From positions 168,519 through 232,518 of the forward strand of contig NZ_JMLQ01000008.1 of assembly GCF_000686025.1 (NCBI RefSeq): a DNA stretch of 64,000 nucleotides, read 5' to 3'. The DNA comes from Rhodococcus sp. UNC23MFCrub1.1. GTDB lineage: Bacteria > Actinomycetota > Actinomycetes > Mycobacteriales > Mycobacteriaceae. Numbering within the stretch: position 1 is the stretch's first letter; every line of letters starts with the position of its first letter. The position numbers and the translations under genes were made by a program. Positions 1 through 8,646 of this stretch are shown piece by piece. A model generated the notes under the pieces. The model searched no databases. It was not told the DNA's origin and was given only the letters and a program-made list of their open reading frames with translations.

Positions 1-371
1 TCGACGCCCTCGTGCTCGGCGAACCGGCGGTCCTCGATGGAGACGATGGCGAGCTTCATCTCGTTCGAGATGCGGTCGCTCGGCACCTCGAAGCGTCGTT
101 GCTCGTAGAGCCACGCGATGGGGTTGCCCGCGGAGTCCACCATCGTGGACACGGCGGGCACCGTTCCCTCGACGAGTTCCGCGGAGACGTTGTCCACGGT
201 GTCGGCGGCGCGGTTGGACGCGAATCCGAACCCGCCGGCGAGCGGGAACATGACTCCGGCGAGCAGCGCGCCGGCCAGGGCGGAGCACCCGGCGAGTTTG
301 GCGACAGTCTTGGCGATCGGCACGAACAACAGAGTACGTGGCTCCTCCGGGACACAGCCCGTACCGGACAT
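1..371 (-). CDS. ponA2: Bifunctional penicillin-binding protein PonA2, N-terminal part (cut by window edge)
   Basis: Class A penicillin-binding proteins polymerise glycan strands and cross-link peptidoglycan outside the membrane. Only the first ~123 residues are present. They show a membrane anchor (about residues 18-45), then STMVDSAGNPIAWLY and RRFEVPSDRI, which lead into the transglycosylase start AIVSIEDRRFAEHEG. These match the start of mycobacterial PonA2 as I remember it. The ATG at 369-371 is chosen because it gives a short cytoplasmic tail before the anchor; in-frame TTG (327-329) and GTG (321-323) codons are alternatives. It is divergent from whiB4, as in M. tuberculosis. Confidence 0.85.
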   Translation of the reverse strand, partial: MSGTGCVPEEPRTLLFVPIAKTVAKLAGCSALAGALLAGVMFPLAGGFGFASNRAADTVDNVSAELVEGTVPAVSTMVDSAGNPIAWLYEQRRFEVPSDRISNEMKLAIVSIEDRRFAEHEGV

Positions 372-608
372 GTGGACGGCTGACCTGCTCCGATGTGACC
401 GATCGCACGGGCGTACCAGAAAAGTGATCCCCCACCTTGCTTCCCGCGCGGCCTTTCCCCTACATTGATGGACACGATGTGATTCAGATAACAATCACAT
501 CAGTTAGTGGGGTGCTCCTCAGTTCGCTGTGCAGCGTGAGCTGCGTCGGCGGGTGGGACGCCCGGAACGCCAGGGAAACGGTGTTCGCCGACGGTAAGGG
601 GTCAACGA

Positions 609-932
609 ATGCACACAGGAACGCCGAATGCAGCGCTCGACATCGGGGAAGCCGAAGCGCGCATCGCATGGGTATCGCAGGCACGATGCCGGGGAGTGGA
701 TCCCGATCAACTGTTCGTCCGCGGCGCCGCGCAGCGCAAGGCCGCAACGATCTGCCGTCACTGCCCCGTGCTCATGCAGTGCGGAGCGGACGCCCTCGAC
801 AACCGTGTCGAGTTCGGCGTCTGGGGCGGCATGACAGAGCGTCAGCGCCGGGCCCTGATCAAGCAGCACCCCGAGGTGGACTCCTGGGCCGAGTTCTTCG
901 AGACCCAGCGTCACCACCAGTCGGCCGTCTGA
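609..932 (+). CDS. whiB4: WhiB-family iron-sulfur transcriptional regulator, WhiB4-like
   Basis: WhiB proteins are small actinobacterial regulators that hold a [4Fe-4S] cluster and respond to oxygen and nitric oxide. This 107-residue protein has the four cluster cysteines (C27, C49, C52, C58, spaced C-x21-C-x2-C-x5-C), followed by the G-V-W-G-G turn (70-74) and a basic ERQRRALIKQ segment used for DNA contact. Its place between divergent ponA2 and the ArsA-like ATPases identifies it as the WhiB4 orthologue, a redox-responsive regulator. A strong hairpin follows 37 bases after the stop, so it is probably monocistronic. Confidence 0.92.
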   Translation: MHTGTPNAALDIGEAEARIAWVSQARCRGVDPDQLFVRGAAQRKAATICRHCPVLMQCGADALDNRVEFGVWGGMTERQRRALIKQHPEVDSWAEFFETQRHHQSAV

Positions 933-969
933 CCCACGCCGCCGCCGGGCGACCGGCCACGGTTCCTGT

Positions 970-1007
970 GATCTCCCACCGCGATGTCCGATTCGCGGTG
1001 GGAGATC
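970..1007 (+). terminator. Hairpin terminator after whiB4
   Basis: A perfect 15-bp inverted repeat (arms 970-984 and 993-1007, 8-base loop) begins 37 bases after the whiB4 stop. There is no long T run, which is common for terminators in this group. Confidence 0.75.
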
Positions 1008-1508
1008 TCTCGTCGCACCGCATGAACTCTTCGTGAACGCCCGACGACGCGTCGGGACCCGTCCGGGGCGCGGTGTGTCTGTCACGCCCGCCCGTGTCGA
1101 TCGACCACACGCGACAGCGCGGACGAATCGGACCTCCATCGAGTCTGTGTGCGTCACAACGGAATCGGTCGTATCGGAAGAAGCGTGACGCACGGTCGCT
1201 CGGCTGCCGCGCCCGCGCGGGAAGGCTTTCCACGCTCTGACCTGCGCCGTCGCCGACGCGGACCGTGGGGGCGCCCGCTCGCCTGCCGCCGCGCCGGTCG
1301 TGCCCGGCACCGAATGGGACCCGGCGTTCGGTGCCCCGGCCGCGCCCGGTCCGTGTGTCGGCCCGTCCCTCGCGGTTCGCTTTCCGTTGTCTCGCACGTC
1401 GATTGACACCGTCTCACCGTGACCGTTGAATCCTGCTCGGCACTCGCCGCTTGACGGATCCGACGATCAGCGCGGATTCGCTCCCACTGCGAAAAGGACT
1501 CGACGGGC
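1008..1508. other. 501-bp intergenic stretch upstream of the secreted-protein gene
   Basis: I found no convincing gene on either strand; translations lack recognisable motifs. The right end carries the promoter listed separately. The length and lack of coding signals suggest that this is the junction where the following two-gene cassette departs from the mycobacterial order. Confidence 0.4.
1404..1432 (+). promoter_or_regulatory. Sigma-70-type promoter for the secreted protein gene
   Basis: TTGACA at 1404-1409, 17-bp spacer, TTGAAT at 1427-1432. The -35 box is a perfect match and the -10 box has four of six consensus bases. It predicts a leader of about 70 bases before the ATG at 1509. Confidence 0.55.
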
Positions 1509-2177
1509 ATGAAGATGAACAAGATCGCGGTTGTCGCCGCGATGACGATCGTGTCGCTGGGCACCGCCTCCGCGACCGCGTACGCCGATCCGGCACCCGC
1601 CGCTGCTCCCGAGGTGCACTGGAACGCCGTGGCCGCGGGCACCGGGCTGCTCGTGACCACCGACTCGGGAACCCTGAGCAACGAGAACAACCACCTGGTC
1701 ATCCGCGACGACTCGGGTGTCGTCGTCGATTCGGTGCCGCTGGCTCTCGCCGTCGACGGACTGGCGCATCCCGTGTCCGCTCAGGTCGAGGGCAACACCG
1801 CGACCCTCGCGGTCGACGCCGCTGCGCCCGCCGCGCCGGTCTACGACATTCCGGGCCTGAACCAGGTGGACCTGCCCGCCGCGGTCGCCGGCGTCAAGGA
1901 CAACCTGTCGCTCACCGCCACGGTCGGTGGATTCCTCGGTGCCGCAACCGGTCTCGTCGGCGGCTGCCTCCTCGGTGCGGCCGCGGCCGGCATCGTCTCC
2001 GCTCCCGTCGCGCTCCTCTTCGGTGCGGGCCCGATCGCCGGATGCATCGGTGGCGCCCTGCTGCTCGGCGCCGGTGGATCGCTCGCCGGTACCGCCATCG
2101 GTGGTCTCGGTTCCGCCGTGGCCAACGCGCAGCAGTTCGTCACGCTGCTCGAGGCGCCGCCCGCAGTGAAGAAGTAG
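1509..2177 (+). CDS. Secreted protein with beta-rich N-domain and glycine/alanine hydrophobic C-region
   Basis: Function not known. A Sec signal peptide spans residues 1-27 (MKMNKIAVVAAM start, A-x-A cleavage site near ATAYADP). Residues ~35-105 form a compact beta-type domain containing HLVIRDDSGVVVDSVPLA, a pattern I associate with a family of secreted rhodococcal/nocardial proteins (DUF8020-like; family assignment uncertain). Residues ~130-205 are a Gly/Ala-rich hydrophobic hairpin with two cysteines (GGCLLG and AGCIGG), which could insert in an outer layer. The serine protease gene starts 8 bases after the stop, so the two are probably cotranscribed and act outside the cell. Confidence 0.65.
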   Translation: MKMNKIAVVAAMTIVSLGTASATAYADPAPAAAPEVHWNAVAAGTGLLVTTDSGTLSNENNHLVIRDDSGVVVDSVPLALAVDGLAHPVSAQVEGNTATLAVDAAAPAAPVYDIPGLNQVDLPAAVAGVKDNLSLTATVGGFLGAATGLVGGCLLGAAAAGIVSAPVALLFGAGPIAGCIGGALLLGAGGSLAGTAIGGLGSAVANAQQFVTLLEAPPAVKK

Positions 2178-2185
2178 TCACACCG

Positions 2186-2845
2186 ATGCGAGTACTTCTG
2201 GTCGGTCTCGCCGTCCTCTGCTCGCTCGTTCTCGGCGGCGGGGCTCAGGCCTCCGCCGCCGAGCGCGTGGAGCTGGGCGGGGGTTCCGGGCTGGTCCTGA
2301 CGCAGGACGGACGAGAGACCCTGTGCAGTCTCACCGTGATCGGTGCGGACACCGCCGGGCGCACCATCGGGCTCACCGCAGGTCACTGCGGGCGGGTCGG
2401 CGACACCGTGGCGAGCGAGAGCGATTCCGCCGCAGGAAATGTGGGCTCCGTCGTCGCGGTTCTGCCCGCGTACGACACGGCGATCATCGAGTTCGACGCG
2501 GAGCGGGTGGCCCCGGTGGCCTCCGTCGGCAGCGCCACCATCACGGCTGTCGGGGATCCCGCACGGCTGGCCGAGACCGTGTGCAAGCAGGGTCGTACGA
2601 CCGGTGCGACGTGTGGAGTCTCCTACGGTGACATCCTGAACTCCCAGCAGGTGTTCGCTCAGGTGTGCGTGAACGCCGGGGACTCCGGTGCGCCGGTGGT
2701 GCGGGGAACGTCCGTGGTCGGCATGGTGAACGCATACCTCGTGGCACCCTGCATCGGCCCCGCCGTCGTCACCGACCTGGTGTCGATCCTGCGTGCGATC
2801 GACGAGAGCGGCGGCCCCGGCGCGGGCCTGCGGCTCACCGCCTGA
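2186..2845 (+). CDS. Secreted trypsin-like (S1) serine protease
   Basis: 219 residues with a signal peptide (1-24, cleavage near ASA-AER). The chymotrypsin-fold triad is visible: His67 in LTAGHC, Asp97 in YDTAIIEF and Ser167 in NAGDSGAPV. Cysteines C47/C68, C133/C143 and C161 plus a later one (APCIGP) are placed as in secreted actinobacterial S1 proteases such as alpha-lytic/SGPB relatives, but there is no long pro-region. The ATG at 2186 puts the signal peptide at the very N terminus. The linked upstream gene encodes a secreted protein that could be a substrate or partner; that is inference only. Confidence 0.85.
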   Translation: MRVLLVGLAVLCSLVLGGGAQASAAERVELGGGSGLVLTQDGRETLCSLTVIGADTAGRTIGLTAGHCGRVGDTVASESDSAAGNVGSVVAVLPAYDTAIIEFDAERVAPVASVGSATITAVGDPARLAETVCKQGRTTGATCGVSYGDILNSQQVFAQVCVNAGDSGAPVVRGTSVVGMVNAYLVAPCIGPAVVTDLVSILRAIDESGGPGAGLRLTA

Positions 2846-2865
2846 GCGCAGAGGCTCAGGCGGTG
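2836..2865. terminator. Bidirectional hairpin spanning two convergent stop codons
   Basis: A perfect 12-bp stem (arms 2836-2847 and 2854-2865, 6-base loop). The protease stop (2843-2845) lies in the left arm and the stop of the opposing ATPase gene (2856-2858) in the right arm, so one palindrome can serve both transcripts. Confidence 0.7.
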
Positions 2866-3980
2866 CCGGTCAGCTGATCGGCGACGGCACGCAGTGCGTC
2901 GAGATCGGACACCTCGAACGGCAGCGAGGGCACCCCCACGACGGGAACACGGGGGTGAGCGGCGGTGAAACGACGCAGCAGTCCGATCTCGCGCTTCGCG
3001 GTGACGGCCCGATGCGCGTGCACGCGAAGCACTCCCGCGGCCAGAGCGGCATCGGGGGTGCCTTCGGCGTCCAACTGGTCGGCGGCCGTGACGGCGTGGT
3101 CGGACGGCAGCGAACTCAGCGTCGGGTGCGTGCGGTTGAGCACCAGTCCAGCCAACGGCATGCCGTCCTCGGACAGGCGGGTGACGAAGAAGGATGCCTC
3201 CCGCAGCGCGTCGGGCTCCGCGGCCGCGACGACGACGAAATGGGTTCCGTCCTGACGCAGCAGGTCGTACGTGTGGCGCGCACGTTCGCGGAAGCCACCG
3301 AACATCGAGTCCAGCGACTGCACGAAAGCGGAAGCGTCGGAGAGCATCTGGCTGCCGACGATGGACGAGACGCCGCGCATCGCGAGACCCACGGCGCCGG
3401 TGACCACTCGGCCCAGCCCGCGACCCGGGGCCATCAGCAGCTTGATCATGCGACCGTCGAGGAACGACCCCAGACGCTGTGGGGCGTCGAGGAAGTCCAG
3501 CGCGTTGCGCGACGGCGGCGTGTCCACGACCACGAGATCCCAGTCACCGCTGGCGGCGAGCTGCCCCAGCTTCTCCATCGCCATGTACTCCTGCGTCCCC
3601 GAGAAGGACGACGCCACAGTCTGATAGAAGGAATTGTTCAGGATCTGCCGGGCCTTCTCCGGCGTCGAGTGCTCCATCACCATCTCGTCGAACGTCCGAC
3701 GCATGTTGAGCATCATCGCGTGCAGTTCGCCGGTGGCGCCGGGCCCGAGGGCGACCGGCTGCGGAGTGTTGTCCAGCTCGCCGACGCCGAGAGCCTGGGC
3801 CAGGCGCCGTGCGGGATCGATCGTCAGCACGACTACCCGGCGCCCGTTCTCGGCTGCCCGCAACGCCATCGACGCCGCGGTGGTGGTCTTGCCGACACCG
3901 CCGGAGCCGCAGCACACGACGATCCGCGACGACGGATCGGTCAGGATGGACCCGATGTCGAGAGTGGGAACGGTGCTCAT
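2856..3980 (-). CDS. ArsA/GET3-like anion-transporting ATPase, second of pair (Rv3680-like)
   Basis: A 374-residue cytosolic P-loop ATPase of the ArsA/GET3/MinD class. The deviant Walker [11 protein letters not shown] is near residue 26, switch motifs follow in TIDPARRLA and VVVDTPPS, and a helical region rich in Met and Phe (~95-240) resembles the client-binding part of GET3-like proteins. Its start overlaps the stop of the upstream partner by 4 bases (ATGA), so the two are translationally coupled. In M. tuberculosis the equivalent pair (Rv3679-Rv3680) sits beside whiB4, as here, and has been reported to form a complex. The substrate is not established. Confidence 0.85.
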   Translation of the reverse strand: MSTVPTLDIGSILTDPSSRIVVCCGSGGVGKTTTAASMALRAAENGRRVVVLTIDPARRLAQALGVGELDNTPQPVALGPGATGELHAMMLNMRRTFDEMVMEHSTPEKARQILNNSFYQTVASSFSGTQEYMAMEKLGQLAASGDWDLVVVDTPPSRNALDFLDAPQRLGSFLDGRMIKLLMAPGRGLGRVVTGAVGLAMRGVSSIVGSQMLSDASAFVQSLDSMFGGFRERARHTYDLLRQDGTHFVVVAAAEPDALREASFFVTRLSEDGMPLAGLVLNRTHPTLSSLPSDHAVTAADQLDAEGTPDAALAAGVLRVHAHRAVTAKREIGLLRRFTAAHPRVPVVGVPSLPFEVSDLDALRAVADQLTGTA

Positions 3981-5023
3981 CGCACTCCCTGTTCCGTGAG
4001 GTGGTGGGCGAGCTCGTACAGTCCGCCGAGGTCCATGCCGTCGGCCAGAGCCGGGAGCGTCAGGCGCGGCACCGCGAGGTCACCGAGACGCTGTTCGCTC
4101 TCGCGCTGGGCCGCGAGCCTCGACGCGTGCTCGATGGACTCGGTCAGCAGGCCGGCGAAGTCGTCCTCCGACAGCGTGATTCCGGCATCGGCGAGTTTCT
4201 TCTCGATCGCGGCGGCGTCGAGGTTCCCGGAGGCCGCCTCGGCGAGCGCCTCCGCCGGAAGGAACGACTCCTCGGTGCGGTTGACGACCACGGTGCCCAG
4301 TCGGAGATCGGCCGCTGCGAGTTCCGCAGCAGCATCGGCGGTCTCCTGCACCGGCAGCGCCTCGAGCAGCGTCACCAGGTGCACCAGTGTCTGCTCGGAG
4401 TGGAGCAGCTTCACCACACCCTCGCTCTGCGATCGCACCGGGCCGGTCTTGGCGAGGTCGCGCATCGCCGTCGTCACATCCAGGAAGCTCCCGATCCGCC
4501 CCGTCGGCGGCGAGTCGACGACGATCTCGTCGTAGAGCAGCCGACCGTTCTTCTCGGTGCGGACCGCACGCTCCTTCACCTTGCCGGTGAGGAGTACGTC
4601 GCGCAGACCGGGGGCGATGGTGGTGGCGAACTCGATGGCTCCCACCCGCCGCATCGCCCGGCCGGCGAAGCCGAGGTTGTAGAACATGTCGAGGTACTCG
4701 AGGAACGCGGTCTCGATGTCGATGGCCAGCGCGTACACCTCACCACCGCCGTCGGCGGAGGCCACCTTGGTGTCCACCGGGCTCAGCGGGGGGACGTCGA
4801 AGAGCTGGGCGATGCCCTGGCGTCCCTCGACCTCGACCAGTAGAACCTTGCGCCCACCTGCGGCGAGGGCCAGGGCGAGCGCGGCGGCGACGGTGCTCTT
4901 GCCCGTCCCACCCTTGCCCGAGACGAAGTGCAGTCGAGCGCGGTCCGCTTCGGGCGGCCATCCTCGCTCCGCCTGAGGGGACGATCCGGTGGGGTGCGAC
5001 GTCGCACCTGCTGTCTCCGACAC
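3977..5023 (-). CDS. ArsA/GET3-like anion-transporting ATPase, first of pair (Rv3679-like)
   Basis: 348 residues. A short Ser/Pro-rich N terminus is followed by the deviant Walker [11 protein letters not shown], the motif DTKVASAD and [10 protein letters not shown], characteristic of ArsA/GET3 ATPases. The GTG at 5021-5023 is preferred; an upstream ATG at 5072-5074 would run into the divergent gene starting at 5065 and adds a tail with no family resemblance. At 348 residues the protein is near the usual ~340. It is the first gene of a two-gene operon with a coupled partner. Confidence 0.85.
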   Translation of the reverse strand: MSETAGATSHPTGSSPQAERGWPPEADRARLHFVSGKGGTGKSTVAAALALALAAGGRKVLLVEVEGRQGIAQLFDVPPLSPVDTKVASADGGGEVYALAIDIETAFLEYLDMFYNLGFAGRAMRRVGAIEFATTIAPGLRDVLLTGKVKERAVRTEKNGRLLYDEIVVDSPPTGRIGSFLDVTTAMRDLAKTGPVRSQSEGVVKLLHSEQTLVHLVTLLEALPVQETADAAAELAAADLRLGTVVVNRTEESFLPAEALAEAASGNLDAAAIEKKLADAGITLSEDDFAGLLTESIEHASRLAAQRESEQRLGDLAVPRLTLPALADGMDLGGLYELAHHLTEQGVR

Positions 5024-5046
5024 GTCCTCGACCTTACTGACCCGGT

Positions 5047-5067
5047 GCGCTATAGGCTCCTGCCATG
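5047..5067 (+). promoter_or_regulatory. Possible leaderless promoter for the DUF4177-like gene
   Basis: TAGGCT (a TANNNT -10 box) ends 6 bases before the ATG at 5065, so transcription would start at or next to the start codon. Leaderless mRNAs with this spacing are common in mycobacteria and relatives. There is no Shine-Dalgarno sequence. This is inference from spacing. Confidence 0.4.
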
Positions 5068-5229
5068 AGCGCATCGACGACGTGGGAATACTTCACCGCA
5101 CCCCTGCTGATCCACAACACCAAGGCCATCCTCGACAACTTCGGTGCCGACGGCTGGGAGCTGGTCACGGTCATGCCCGGCCCCACCGGCGAGAACCTGG
5201 TCGCCTACTTCAAGCGCCCGAAGAGCTGA
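5065..5229 (+). CDS. Small DUF4177-like protein (54 aa)
   Basis: A 54-residue ORF, MSASTTWEYFTAPLLI at its start and FGADGWELVTVMPG in the middle. The W-E-Y ... L-N-x-x-G-x-x-G-W-E-L-V pattern is typical of DUF4177 small proteins of unknown function, and a protein of this type occupies the same place in mycobacteria (between Rv3678c and Rv3679). The stop is one base before the RidA start, so they are probably cotranscribed. Confidence 0.8.
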   Translation: MSASTTWEYFTAPLLIHNTKAILDNFGADGWELVTVMPGPTGENLVAYFKRPKS

Positions 5230-5230
5230 C

Positions 5231-5692
5231 ATGGGTGTGACGGAGAAGCTCGCCGAGCTCGGGCTGACCCTTCCGCCCGTCGTGCCGCCGGTCGCGTCCT
5301 ACGTTCCCGCGGTGCGGTCGGGAGATCACGTCTTCACCTCGGGTCAGCTGCCCATGGTGGACGGCGCGCTGACCGCCACCGGCAAGGTCGGGGCCGAGGT
5401 GTCGGCCGAGGACGCGACCGCCGCCGCCCGCGTCTGTGCGTTGAACGCACTGGCCGCGATCGACGCGCTGGTCGGCATCGACTCCGTGGTCCGCATCGTC
5501 AAGGTCGTCGGATTCGTCGCGTCGGCACCGGGATTCACCGGTCAGCCCGGCGTGATCAACGGTGCGTCGAACCTGCTCGGGGAGCTGTTCGGCGACGCCG
5601 GCATCCACGCTCGGTCGGCTGTCGGAGTCGCCGAGCTGCCCCTGGGCGCAGCCGTCGAGGTGGAGATGATCGTCGAGGTCGCACCCGCCTGA
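5231..5692 (+). CDS. RidA/YjgF-family protein (Rv3678c-like)
   Basis: 153 residues of the RidA (YjgF/UK114) family, trimeric enzymes that hydrolyse reactive enamine/imine intermediates released by PLP enzymes. The typical start EKLAELGLTLPPVVPPVASYVPA, the SGQLPMVDG turn and the C-terminal VAELPLGAAVEVEMI strand are present. It belongs to the long 'YjgF_like' branch, and the usual catalytic Arg of the archetype (in the segment before VE-x-I-A-V) is replaced in AELPLGA, so deaminase activity should not be assumed. The start lies directly after the previous stop. Confidence 0.8.
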   Translation: MGVTEKLAELGLTLPPVVPPVASYVPAVRSGDHVFTSGQLPMVDGALTATGKVGAEVSAEDATAAARVCALNALAAIDALVGIDSVVRIVKVVGFVASAPGFTGQPGVINGASNLLGELFGDAGIHARSAVGVAELPLGAAVEVEMIVEVAPA

Positions 5693-5702
5693 CGGGTGTG
5701 CG

Positions 5703-6587
5703 TCACCGACCGCTCGCCACGAGGGTCCGGCACTGCTCGATGACGCGCTGCAGAGCGAGTCCGCGATGTGCCGAGCACTCGTGGCGGGTGCCGGTCCGGA
5801 CGGACTCCAGGAACTCGTCGAGCAGTACCGCGTAACACCGGTCGGGTGGCGTGGTGCGGTCCGACAACTCGACCAGGCCGCCCGGTCCGCTCGCGCCGAC
5901 CCGCAGCACCGACGGGCGCACAGGCGTCCGCATGGACAGCGTCACCAGGCTCGTCCGGACTCCGGCGGTGCTCCCGTGCTGCAGAGCCAGCGACCACGTG
6001 TCGGACGCGTTGTCACGCCTCGCCCACGCCACGGACACGACCGGTCCGAGCACCTCCATCGCGAGATCGAGAACGTGCGGGCCGACGTCCATGAGGGCGC
6101 CGCCCTCCTGCCGCCACGTCGAGCCGGCGTACTCGCCGCCGAGCAGGGCGCCGGACAGCCAGGTCGCCGTCACGGTCGCGACCTCCGTGTCGCGCACGGC
6201 GTCGAGGAATGCTCGGGTCTCGGGTGCGAAGCGACGCGTCAGCGTGACCATCGACGAGACCCCGGCCTCGTCGATCGCGGCCACGAGAGTGGCCGCATCC
6301 GCCGCAGAACCGGCGATCGGCTTGTCCAACGACACATGTCGACCCGCGGCAGCCGCCCGACGGGCGAGATCGAACTGCACCTCGGGGGGTACCGCGAACG
6401 CGACGGCGTCGACGGAGTCGATCAGTGCATCGACGTCGTCGACGTACGGCACCTCGGGAGCCGTCTGTGCCGCGGCGTCGGGACGGCGGGCCCAGATGCC
6501 GGCGAACTCGATGTCGGGATGCGCGGTGAGTGCGGGTGCCGCGGCCTGACGAGCCCAGGGTCCGGCACCGATCAGACCGATTCTCAT
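5703..6587 (-). CDS. Gfo/Idh/MocA-family oxidoreductase
   Basis: 294 residues with an N-terminal Rossmann fold (GLIGAGPWARQ, residues 4-14), the AVPPEVQ segment and a D-K-P triplet at the position of the family's catalytic EKP lysine (SLDKPIAG), followed by the alpha/beta C-terminal domain containing GGALMDVGPHVLD. Such enzymes oxidise or reduce sugars or cyclitols with NAD(P). The substrate cannot be told from the sequence. It is convergent with the RidA gene and resembles the protein encoded at 56299-57174 throughout. Confidence 0.8.
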   Translation of the reverse strand: MRIGLIGAGPWARQAAAPALTAHPDIEFAGIWARRPDAAAQTAPEVPYVDDVDALIDSVDAVAFAVPPEVQFDLARRAAAAGRHVSLDKPIAGSAADAATLVAAIDEAGVSSMVTLTRRFAPETRAFLDAVRDTEVATVTATWLSGALLGGEYAGSTWRQEGGALMDVGPHVLDLAMEVLGPVVSVAWARRDNASDTWSLALQHGSTAGVRTSLVTLSMRTPVRPSVLRVGASGPGGLVELSDRTTPPDRCYAVLLDEFLESVRTGTRHECSAHRGLALQRVIEQCRTLVASGR

Positions 6588-6649
6588 GGTGCGAGCCTAG
6601 GTTCTGTCCCTGTCGGCACCGAACCTCCGTCGGCTGGCACAGTGGTCGC

Positions 6650-7450
6650 ATGGCGGAGAAGGATCCCACGGCATCGGAGAAGCACCCCGCGTACGGACGG
6701 CTGCGGCGCGTGACGTCGACCGCGTCCGTCCTCCTGGCCGAGAACCCCGGGAAGATGACGCTGGACGGCACGAACACGTGGATTCTGCGAGCCCCGGGGC
6801 ACGAGCAGTGCATCGTGGTCGATCCGGGCCCGCGCTCCCGGTCGCACGTCGACCGCATCGCGGCGCAGGGACGCGTGGCGCTGATCCTGATCACCCACCG
6901 CCATCACGATCACACCGGCGGTATCGCCCGACTGCACCGGTCGACGTCCGCGCCGGTGCGCGCGGTCACGTCCACGTACCTCCGAGGTGACGCCGCGCCG
7001 CTGGTGGACGGCGAGGTCATCGCGGCCGCCGGGGTGGAACTCACCGTCGCGGCGACACCGGGCCACACCGCCGATTCCGTCAGCCTGGTCCTCGACGACG
7101 CGGTGCTGACCGGGGACACCATCCTCGGTGCCGGATCGACCGTCCTGGACGGGAAGGACGGGGATCTCGGTGACTACCTGGCCTCACTCGACCGACTGGA
7201 GCAACTCGGTGAGGGACGCGTCGCGCTGCCCGGCCACGGGCCGGACCAGCCCGACACCGCGGTGCTCGCCCGCGCCTACCGGGCCCATCGCGAACAGAGA
7301 CTCGACCAGGTGCGGGCAGCGCTCGACGTCCTCGGACCCGACGCCACCCCTCTGAAGGTGGTGCGTCACGTCTACGCGGACGTCGACAAGAAGCTGTGGC
7401 CCGCGGCGCGGATGTCGGTCAAGGCCCAGCTGACGTATCTGCGCAGTTAG
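6650..7450 (+). CDS. Metallo-beta-lactamase-fold hydrolase (Rv3677c-like)
   Basis: 266 residues. The signature [11 protein letters not shown] supplies H-x-H-x-D-H, with further ligands in [18 protein letters not shown] and LPGHGPD, giving a complete binuclear zinc site. The C-terminal helical region ([13 protein letters not shown]) is that of LACTB2-like hydrolases, which act on RNA or thioesters in other organisms. Substrate unknown. The stop overlaps that of crp by 4 bases, convergently, as in the mycobacterial arrangement. Confidence 0.85.
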   Translation: MAEKDPTASEKHPAYGRLRRVTSTASVLLAENPGKMTLDGTNTWILRAPGHEQCIVVDPGPRSRSHVDRIAAQGRVALILITHRHHDHTGGIARLHRSTSAPVRAVTSTYLRGDAAPLVDGEVIAAAGVELTVAATPGHTADSVSLVLDDAVLTGDTILGAGSTVLDGKDGDLGDYLASLDRLEQLGEGRVALPGHGPDQPDTAVLARAYRAHREQRLDQVRAALDVLGPDATPLKVVRHVYADVDKKLWPAARMSVKAQLTYLRS

Positions 7451-8121
7451 CGTGCGCGCCGGGCGAGTCGCTCGGAGTCGGAGATGAGCACGCTCTTGCC
7501 CTCGAGGCGGAGCCAGCCGCGGTGCGCGAAGTCGGCGAGCGCCTTGTTCACGGTCTCGCGAGAGGCGCCGACGAGCTGAGCGATCTCCTCCTGCGTGAGG
7601 TCGTGGACGACGCGCAGCGAGCCGGCCTCCTGGGTGCCGAAACGCTGTGCGAGCTGCAGCAGTGCCTTGGCGACGCGGCCGGGAACATCGGTGAAGATGA
7701 GGTCGGCCAGGCTGTTGTTGGTACGACGCAACCGGCGGGCGAGCACCCGGAGCAGCTGCTCGGCGATCTCGGGGCGCTGATCGATCCAGGCCTTCAGGGC
7801 GTCGCGATCCATGCTCACCGCGCGCACCTCGGTGACCGTGGTGGCGGTGGAGGTGCGGGGGCCGGGATCGAAGATCGAGAGCTCACCGAACATGTCGGAC
7901 GGACCCATGATGGTCAGGAGGTTCTCGCGACCGTCGGGGGAGCGGCGGCCGAGCTTCACCTTGCCGCTGACGATGATGTACAGCCGATCGCCGGGCTCAC
8001 CCTCGTTGAAGACCACGTGGCCACGCGGGAAATCGACCGGTTGCAGCTGCTTGGTCAGCGCCGACACCGCAGACGGCTCGACCCCCTGGAAGATGCCGGC
8101 TCGTGCCAGTACCTCGTCCAC
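7447..8121 (-). CDS. glxR: cAMP-responsive regulator, CRP/GlxR
   Basis: 224 residues: a cyclic-nucleotide-binding domain (about 12-120, with [13 protein letters not shown] and the phosphate-binding cassette [18 protein letters not shown]) followed by a winged helix ([20 protein letters not shown], about 170-190). This is the global CRP of mycobacteria and the GlxR of corynebacteria, controlling carbon and energy metabolism at TGTGA-N6-TCACA sites. A site of this type lies upstream of acs in this window (19635-19650). Transcribed alone, from the region 8122-8270. Confidence 0.93.
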   Translation of the reverse strand: MDEVLARAGIFQGVEPSAVSALTKQLQPVDFPRGHVVFNEGEPGDRLYIIVSGKVKLGRRSPDGRENLLTIMGPSDMFGELSIFDPGPRTSTATTVTEVRAVSMDRDALKAWIDQRPEIAEQLLRVLARRLRRTNNSLADLIFTDVPGRVAKALLQLAQRFGTQEAGSLRVVHDLTQEEIAQLVGASRETVNKALADFAHRGWLRLEGKSVLISDSERLARRAR

Positions 8122-8270
8122 GTGTACTCCCTTGCCCTGAAAGATCGGCAGATCTACGAATGTGTCGTCTTCATGTGTCCGGTCGGAGTCTACGTCGCCG
8201 TGCGGCCACAGGAGTGATCACAGCCACCCTCGACGCGTCGGCGTCGGACCGGGGCCGTGTCGGCGGGTGC

Positions 8271-8543
8271 TCAGCTGGCGCGGCGTGCCCTGTCGTCGAG
8301 AAGAGCGACGTCCTCCTCCATGACGTCGCCACCGCGGCGACGTCGGGTGCGGAACCGTGCGAGGGCGTTCGGGAAGCCTTCCGCGGCCAGGGTGGCGACC
8401 TCGGCGGAACTGGCGGCGTCCAGGAATTCCTGAACCTCCTGCTCGCGGACTCCTGCGCGGTTCAGCCGCGCCTCGAAGCGCTCCATGGCGAGGGCGAACA
8501 GCATCAGCAAGACCGGGAACAGAACCACAGCGAGTGCTTGCAT
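8271..8543 (-). CDS. Small single-pass membrane protein (Rv3675-like)
   Basis: 90 residues: one N-terminal membrane helix (about 3-22, ALAVVLFPVLLMLFALAM), then a charged helix with EARLNR and a basic cluster RFRTRRRRGG. No enzymatic motif. It sits between crp and nth, as does the mycobacterial Rv3675 membrane protein, which supports it as a real gene. The ATG at 8541-8543 leaves the membrane helix at the N terminus; an ATG at 8580-8582 would add 13 residues. Confidence 0.65.
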   Translation of the reverse strand: MQALAVVLFPVLLMLFALAMERFEARLNRAGVREQEVQEFLDAASSAEVATLAAEGFPNALARFRTRRRRGGDVMEEDVALLDDRARRAS

Positions 8544-8646
8544 ACCGAGGAGTAAACACTGTCGACGTCTCGAAAAGAACACGGCGGGGTCACCGGTGCG
8601 GACACGACCGGAGCGTGCTGTCGGGGGCGTTCCGTAGAGTCGTGGC

